Shown here piece after piece: positions 58,451 to 64,000 of a DNA stretch of 64,000 nt (position 1 is its first letter; each line of letters starts with the position of its first letter). Source of the stretch: Antedon bifida. Taxonomy: Eukaryota; Echinodermata; Crinoidea; Comatulida; Antedonidae. A program made the translations under genes and the position numbers. Location of the stretch: positions 28,646,501 to 28,710,500 of the forward strand of contig OY727094.1 of NCBI GenBank assembly GCA_963402885.1, given 5' to 3'. The notes beneath the pieces are model-generated. The model was not told the DNA's origin. It did not search any database and worked only from the letters and a program-made list of their open reading frames with translations.

Positions 58451-58813
58451 TAATAATAATTTATTTGGAAACTACACTTCTTGCGTAACTCAAATAAAAG
58501 TAAAAGAAAAAAAAGTGATTCAACAATAGGCCTATATAAAAGAAACTGAAATTACATATAATATGAAAGTAAAAATAGTATACAGGATTTAATACTAATA
58601 ATAAAATGTAATAATTGTAGTGTTGTAATGTTGCTCTATTTTAATAAAATTTAAAAAAATACTATATTGTGTGTTGGCAACACTGCTGGAGGGAACAATG
58701 GACGGATTGAGACTTTCATCCGGCGAGGGGCTAAAATGATCGGAACCAATTTCCCCTTTGTGGAGGAGGTGTTCATTGAGCAACTAGAGAAAAATAATAG
58801 TCGCATTGATATG

Positions 58814-58984
58814 TAGTTCCTTGATAGTAAACCAGTAATGTAAACTTTGCAAGACAGTTTGTCTAGCTGTCAGCTTGACTTCAGTTGCTATGCGTTATGA
58901 CGCCGATTGGTGTCCTTTACAGCCACTGGACGAAACTGTCTTGCAAACGTAAGTTTACATTACTGGTTTACTATCAAGGAACTA
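58814..58984. mobile_element. 171-bp mariner-like MITE
   Basis: Exact inverted ends GTTCCTTGATAGTAAACCAG continue for ~32 bases (AATGTAAACTT). TA lies at both outer edges. Confidence 0.87.
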
Positions 58985-59433
58985 CAAACAATATACTATT
59001 GAAACCAGAAGAAATGTTTTCACTAATAATAGTCGCATTGTTTTGGATGTCTCCCACCCTCTTTAGCGTAATAAATTATCAATTAAATCCTAGCGGTAGG
59101 ATGTGACTCATTAAAACAAAAGCGACATTCGCCTTTGTTCTCTTCAGTTTAATCCATCACACAACCGCAACGGGTATAGGTAGATACTTTAATGTTTAAT
59201 TTGATTAATGATACGATTATTTTGATATTAAAATTTAGGATAGAATGGCTTTTTTTGTATTTGTGTATCCGTTACTGCTTTAAGTGTATATGAGACAAGC
59301 ATGATACTTTCCAATTGTGGACGAGTTACGTTATCTTATCTTACTACTGTATACCTGTATTGAAATGGTGATTATAAGGGATTATGATACATATTTACAC
59401 ACTGAAACACGATTATAATAAAACAAAATTAAA

Positions 59434-59984
59434 TTATTTACCATACTTCAATGCATTAGCTTCATTAGGCATGTCAAATTTTTTAATTTTCTCAATGAAT
59501 TTGTTAAGATTTTCTCCTGCTTCAAGTAATCCTTTTTTTTCTAATTTTAAAATTAAAGAATATGGGTCAGTGTTTTTATCAACACGAATGCCGCTTAGCT
59601 GTCCAATTCTTTTTATGTTTTCGCTGTTTAACCTGCGACCAAACGCCAGAAGTTTCTGACGATGATCTTTAACGTGTTTGATTGGAACATCTTCGAATTT
59701 TGGTACTTTCCATGTTTTATCAATTTCGCTTTCAACACCCTCAATCCCACACAGTTTAATTATTTCAATAAGAACACTTATGTCTGTTTGTTTAATAAGT
59801 CCAGCATCTGAAAGCAATTCAATCAGATCTTGGGCATTGTCTGTATCTTGAATTCTAGCTAATGTAAGCTTCTCACCCGTAAATCCACTCATTACCACTT
59901 TCAGCTTGTTTAAGTTTACCATTTTGTTAGTACACCAGTAAGATACCCTCATTTTCAATGCCGTGAACTCATCTTCAGATAAAT
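59434..59984 (-). CDS. Exon 7: DED pair, terminal
   Basis: 551 nt, acceptor AATAACTTTTGTTTAG-like tract ending TTGTTTAG. LSEDEFTALKMRVSYWCTNK begins before the first ATG, so the exon is internal at its 5' end. Confidence 0.83.
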
Positions 59985-62900
59985 CTAAACAAATAACTTT
60001 ACAATTACGGATGCTATCAAATAATGAAATTTAAAAACAAATTGTAATAATTACCTTTGCTAACGGAAGCATTTTGATTGACACAATACTATTCTCAAGA
60101 ACGACATGAAATTTAAACATAAATGAAGTGACTCGTTAACCTTAACTTATACATAACTCAATGACCTTTGTTCTGTTAGTGTCTATAACCTACCTGTCCT
60201 TAAGGAACTTGCATCAGATGAGGATTGACCCACAGGTTGTGAATCTAGAAGTTAAAATAAATAAAAATAGTTGCGTACCATTTATATTTCGTCATCAATA
60301 AATATATATATCTTATTTATATCTGATCACTAATAAAAAAAAATACACCTGGATCAAAACTAAAATAGACCTAGTATGGTATTTTCTAGTATAGGCTAGT
60401 ATTATACAAAAACATGTTAAATGGATAATGGAGACTGAAAGCACGAATAAAATAAACACTTGTTGTATATTTATTCATATTATATCTATGCTATATTATA
60501 CGAGCAGTCCACCTGTTAGGGTAAATGTGAATTCTGGTAGGTCCGAAGTTGTAGTACAATTCCAATCGCTTTGATACCTCATTACCCCCACCGCCAACAA
60601 AACCCACACTCAGGTGATTTTTGGAAATAGTTTAAAACCTCCTCAGTACAAATATCGGTTATTTTGAAATTCCATTACTCCCAACCCACAACCTCTCCGG
60701 TTTTCAAATTATTATAGTATAACATATTACCATGAATTCGTCCTTTAAAGTTGCAGGCGCAAAAATATGGAACAATTTACCAATTAATATTAAATCGGCA
60801 CCAACAATTACGTTCTTTAAGGCTAGATACAAATCTCATTTCTTTTCATAAAAACTGACATGTATTATATTTAATTAAGTTTCTCTTTTGTATATTTTGA
60901 TTAAGACAGGACCACAATGTAAAACAGATACACTGTTATCTGATTGTTTTATCCTGTATAAATATTTTATTTATATTATTTATTTATTACCAGTACTTGA
61001 TACTCGATTACTCCCTGATCATGAGAACCTTCCCAGAAGATATTGTGGTCATTTTAATACCCACTACCACAACCTGCCACACTCCCTGACCCTTAACTCT
61101 CGCACACTGTTATTTGTTTAAAAAATAGTTTAAAACCTTCCCAGTACATTCCACTAATTTTTATACCCCGTGTGTGTATAGATGCGTGCATTAGGAACAA
61201 TTGTATAACAAACAAACGTACAAACTGTTATAATATAGATGTGTATAGCGTGGAGTAGGAAAAACGTAAAAACTTTCTCATAAAATATAGATGGCCTACC
61301 TGTTCTTGAGGAACTTGTATCGCTTGACGCATCAGATAAGGATTGACCCACAGGTTGTGAATCTAGAAGAGAACCAATTCAATTTTTTTTTAAATTTAAA
61401 AACATATTTATACAGGGCAACATAATTCATGGTACAACTGGTTTTCAATATGGTCCTGTTTAAAACTTGAAAAGAAAAAGGAGAACAATGAGATAAAATA
61501 TCGATTTGAATGAAGGTCTATTGTTAAATTTGTACATGTATTTTACTCCAGACCTTTGCACCTACAATACTTATTGAACTATCGGACAATTACGCAGTAA
61601 GGTATTAGAGGAAAAACATTTAGAGATTGCGAAAATCTCGTAGAAGCGAGGAGGTGCAATATAAGATGCATTTATACATTAAACACGCTAGAGGAATAAT
61701 CTCTGCGTTTATTTTTATAATCAAAATTGTTATTTACGATTCTGGCAGCACGTTTTTGTAACCAAGAAAAATATTTTTGTTTTCAGTGGACGTTCGTAAA
61801 ATGTTTATTTTATAACCAATATTTTTATTTAATTGGCGAATATGATAATACATTAAAAGTAAATGTGGATAGATCCGAAGTTGTAGGTCGTGACTCTCAA
61901 AGTTAAAATAAATCATAGATATTTATTTACGACCATTTTTAATAACAGCAATCTATAATCTGGTTATATTAGCAAATAACTGTTGCAATAACTGTCGCGT
62001 ATAAAAAAAATGAAAATATCAAACATACAATTTTATGAAATAACAATGGATGCTATTACTGTACGATAGTACTAAATCACTCCATATTTTTTTTTACTTA
62101 TTGAAGTTGATAATAATACTTTGCTTTTTAGTTTTGTTATTTTATTTGTACAGTTTATATAAAAAAAGATTACAATTATTTTCGAATTTTAAATTAATAA
62201 TAATAAATATAGCCTACCTGATGACGAGAAACGTGGATACCCATCCGAAGATGGTGGATCTAAAAGTCAAATAAATAATAAAATAATATTGATTTCCCTT
62301 AACCTAAACTACTTTTAATTAAATCAAATTTATAAGAGTTAAACAATAATTATAAATGTGAGATGGCACATTACATAAAGGCGCTAAAAAGGAGGGTGAC
62401 GTATTTCTCCTATTTTCTATGTATTATGGTACAGTAGTTGGCGTTAGTTATTTTGTGTAATTGTGAATGTGTTGATTCATCATCGATTATAGCTACGTAA
62501 CGTATCTTTTAAAATAATATGATTAAGGAATTCTTATAGATATCCAAATTTATCTTTAGAAAAACAAAACGTGCAAAAAATATATACAGTATTAAATCTT
62601 CCTAAACGTTTTATTATTATTCACTAATGAACAATTTTATAAGTTTTTGTTTTTGTATTCAATAAAATTAGCCTACTTGACAATAAGGGAAGTGGTTCCT
62701 CTGCAGCTGTGTCCGTCATTTCTAAAGATGTAAATGGTGGATCTGAAAAACAACAAGATTATTTATTACCGTATAATAGTCAGTCATATAGTTTACGAAC
62801 GGTGCACAATAAAATGTATATATACGTTTATTTATCTTATAGTTGTTACTTTCAGTGCGCATTCTATTAATCTAAAGAGGAAAGATTATTATCATTAGGA

Positions 62901-63638
62901 ACATCTTCTAATGTATGGTGAAAGAAGTACTATACAGTACCTTATTAATTATATAGTAATAATACTATTTGGTAAGCCAAAACTGGTAATTGTCATGACA
63001 ATTTTGTGTTTTAATTCCAGAAGTTATTTGTTAACTTAATAACAAACATACCTGAAATTTCAATTGAAAGTTGATCAGAGACCGGTAGATTGGGTGGTGG
63101 CAAGTTATTGTCCTGGAAATTCAAATCATAAAAGAGTGTTTGTTCCAGTTAATTTAACATAACCAGTTTAATTAAAACTAAAAGCAAGTGATTCAATTTG
63201 TAAACCCAATCGTCCTGTTCACTTATTCGTTATACACGCTTGAATCGTCCGTAAAGTAAACATAATAGAAAATAATGTTCAAAATAACAATCATTAAGTT
63301 GATAACATTTTTCACATTTTACATGTTTTCATAAACTTATTTGCGTGTTTTTATATTTAATGTGTTATTGCCATTTTTTCTTCACTTTGTGCATTACTTT
63401 AATGTTTAATGAAGTGGTTCAGTATTTTTTTATTCTTAATAATAATTCTTAATTTATTCAAGTATGAAATCAATTTGTTTTAACAAGTTAGCAACGTTTG
63501 TGTGGGTATACCGCTAAATTTCAGAAAGAAGACTCCCTCTTTTCCCTTTGCACGATCTTGTTTTTTTAAAACCAGTTATTAAATGTTAAAGTATGTTTTT
63601 TAGATTACCATGCTATTTAAATCAAAACTTACCGACAT
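59434..63638 (-). CDS. Linker-tandem DED gene, seven exons, 279 aa
   Basis: Exons: 63633-63638 (ATG TCG), 63052-63112, 62677-62742, 62218-62259, 61300-61362, 60194-60244 and 59434-59984 (TAA). 840 nt with consistent phases. Residues 3-96 are Pro/Ser/Asp-rich and probably disordered. The DED pair fills 98-279: DEFTALKMRVSYWCTNK, LIELLSDAGLIKQTDISVLI and then HRQKLLAFGRRL, LILKLEKKGLLEAGENL, NEANALKYGK. The first linker exon is the relative of TIR gene exon 5, so this gene looks like the TIR gene without its TIR exons. TATG|GTAAAT just before the stop could be a donor, which would extend the gene; the equal 551-nt length of the TIR gene exon favours a true end. Potential inhibitor or scaffold of DED complexes, inferred. 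Confidence 0.78.
60194..60244 (-). CDS. Exon 6: SQPVGQ linker, copy 1
   Basis: 51 nt, phase 1-1: SQPVGQSSSDASSLRT, acceptor AACTTCTAG, donor AGGACAG|GTAGGT. Tandem relative of the next exon upstream. Confidence 0.72.
60732..60851 (+). mobile_element. LINE ORF2 C-terminal remnant
   Basis: Reads SSFKVAGAKIWNNLPINIKS-APTITFFKARYKSHFFS-stop, the typical end of CR1/L2-type ORF2 proteins, opposite to the host gene and within its intron. Confidence 0.7.
61300..61362 (-). CDS. Exon 5: SQPVGQ linker, copy 2
   Basis: 63 nt, phase 1-1: SQPVGQSLSDASSDTSSSRT. Same splice sites as 60194-60244, four codons longer. Confidence 0.72.
61861..61903 (-). pseudogene. Relic of a linker exon
   Basis: The minus strand CTACAACTTCGGATCTATCC resembles the exon at 62218-62259 (CACCATCTTCGGATGGGTAT), but the acceptor AG context and donor are lost. 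A second relic with CTACAACTTCGGACCTACCA is at about 60530-60560. Confidence 0.35.
62218..62259 (-). CDS. Exon 4: PPSSDG linker
   Basis: 42 nt, phase 1-1: PPSSDGYPRFSSS, acceptor TTGACTTTTAG, donor TCATCAG|GTAGGC. Confidence 0.65.
62677..62742 (-). CDS. Exon 3: acidic linker
   Basis: 66 nt, phase 1-1: PPFTSLEMTDTAAEEPLPLL-S, acceptor GTTTTTCAG, donor TTGTCAA|GTAGGC. Confidence 0.65.
63052..63112 (-). CDS. Exon 2: NLPPPNLP linker
   Basis: 61 nt, phase 0-1: DNNLPPPNLPVSDQLSIEIS, acceptor AATTTCCAG, donor ATTTCAG|GTATGT. Aligns with TIR gene exon 5 in position, phases and Pro-Leu content. Confidence 0.68.
63633..63638 (-). CDS. Exon 1: start codon
   Basis: AAAAAT-ATG-TCG|GTAAGT: Met-Ser then donor, as in the TIR gene. 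Confidence 0.58.
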
Positions 63639-63944
63639 ATTTTTGATTGAGGTTTTCAATTTATTTTAATGCCGCTAAAATCTATTAATAGAAAATAATA
63701 ATATCAATATGGAAGGTACAGTGCAAGTATCTATATAATAAATTAATGCTTATTTCTGGAATAGGTATACATACAATGTAAAACGCATGTATGTCGGTTA
63801 CTCACACTAGCTGTTCCATGATGTGTATCGCGATAGGTATATTATTCTCTACAATATTTTAGCAGGCCTATACGATATTGCTCCATATTTCTGTCTTTGG
63901 GAGGTATTATTAAGGGTTTTAAAACAAAATATCTGATGTTATCG

Positions 63945-64000
63945 GTATATTTTTGCGCCGTTAAAAATTTGACTGCGGTAAATTTGAACGAAGCGCAGGT
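63945..64000. mobile_element. Partial second copy of the 499-bp MITE family
   Basis: GCGCCGTTAAAAATTTGACTGCGGTAAATT and on to GAACGAAGCGCAGGT is the inverse of 57263-57310 (ACCTGCGCTTCGCTCAAATT). The copy continues past the window. Confidence 0.6.

Overview
The window is animal nuclear DNA: AT-rich, intron-rich and dense in transposons. The recurring TAGGCCTA motif, expanded death-effector-domain (DED) genes, a ROCO-type GTPase and BEL/Pao, Tx1-like and CR1/L2-like retroelements suggest a marine invertebrate deuterostome. An echinoderm is my best guess, but this is inference. No bacterial-type operon, CRISPR array or confident tRNA was seen.

The host genes form one family, all on the minus strand. 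The core is a single ~525-600 nt exon encoding two DED-like folds. It enters in phase 1, and internal copies also leave in phase 1, so copies can be joined to other phase-1 exons without breaking the frame. (1) 0.3-4.5 kb: short start exon, DED pair B, Pro-rich linker, DED pair A, then the P-loop of a Roc GTPase; the 3' end lies outside the window. (2) 9.7-20.7 kb: a paralogue with the same start exon, DED pair B and linker, but its DED pair A exon is split by a 2.7-kb DNA transposon. It has two possible 3' ends, a soluble 60-residue tail (12.8-12.95 kb) and a three-exon two-helix membrane tail (9.7-10.5 kb). An extra DED-A exon without a splice acceptor sits between its exons. (3) 48.3-53.1 kb: a complete seven-exon TIR-linker-DED-DED gene (373 aa). 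(4) 59.4-63.6 kb: a complete seven-exon gene with a Pro/Ser-rich N-terminus and a DED pair (279 aa) but no TIR. All splice phases were checked by hand and agree.

The 5' block of genes 1/2 (YY1-like site, 5'UTR exon, start exon) occurs about five times (4.5, 20.7, 21.8-25.7, 38.5 and 46.0 kb), some copies without an attached gene body. Between 19.5 and 43 kb this array is filled by nested mobile elements: a 188-bp TTAA MITE; a 3.6-kb inverted-repeat element holding a LINE relic; an ~11.9-kb foldback element with a 3-bp duplication, itself containing a complete 7.6-kb BEL/Pao retrotransposon (equal-length LTRs, one 1729-aa ORF, CAGTA duplication); and a 5'-truncated Tx1-like LINE with a 12-bp duplication. 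Smaller MITEs, two pearl/Helentron-like repeats and decayed LINE pieces fill much of 43-64 kb.

If expressed, the proteins would share a homotypic DED interaction surface coupled to different partners: a TIR, a Roc GTPase, a membrane anchor or a disordered tail. That suggests a locally diversified death-fold signalling set in innate immunity or apoptosis. The role is inferred; the domain order and splice frames are seen.
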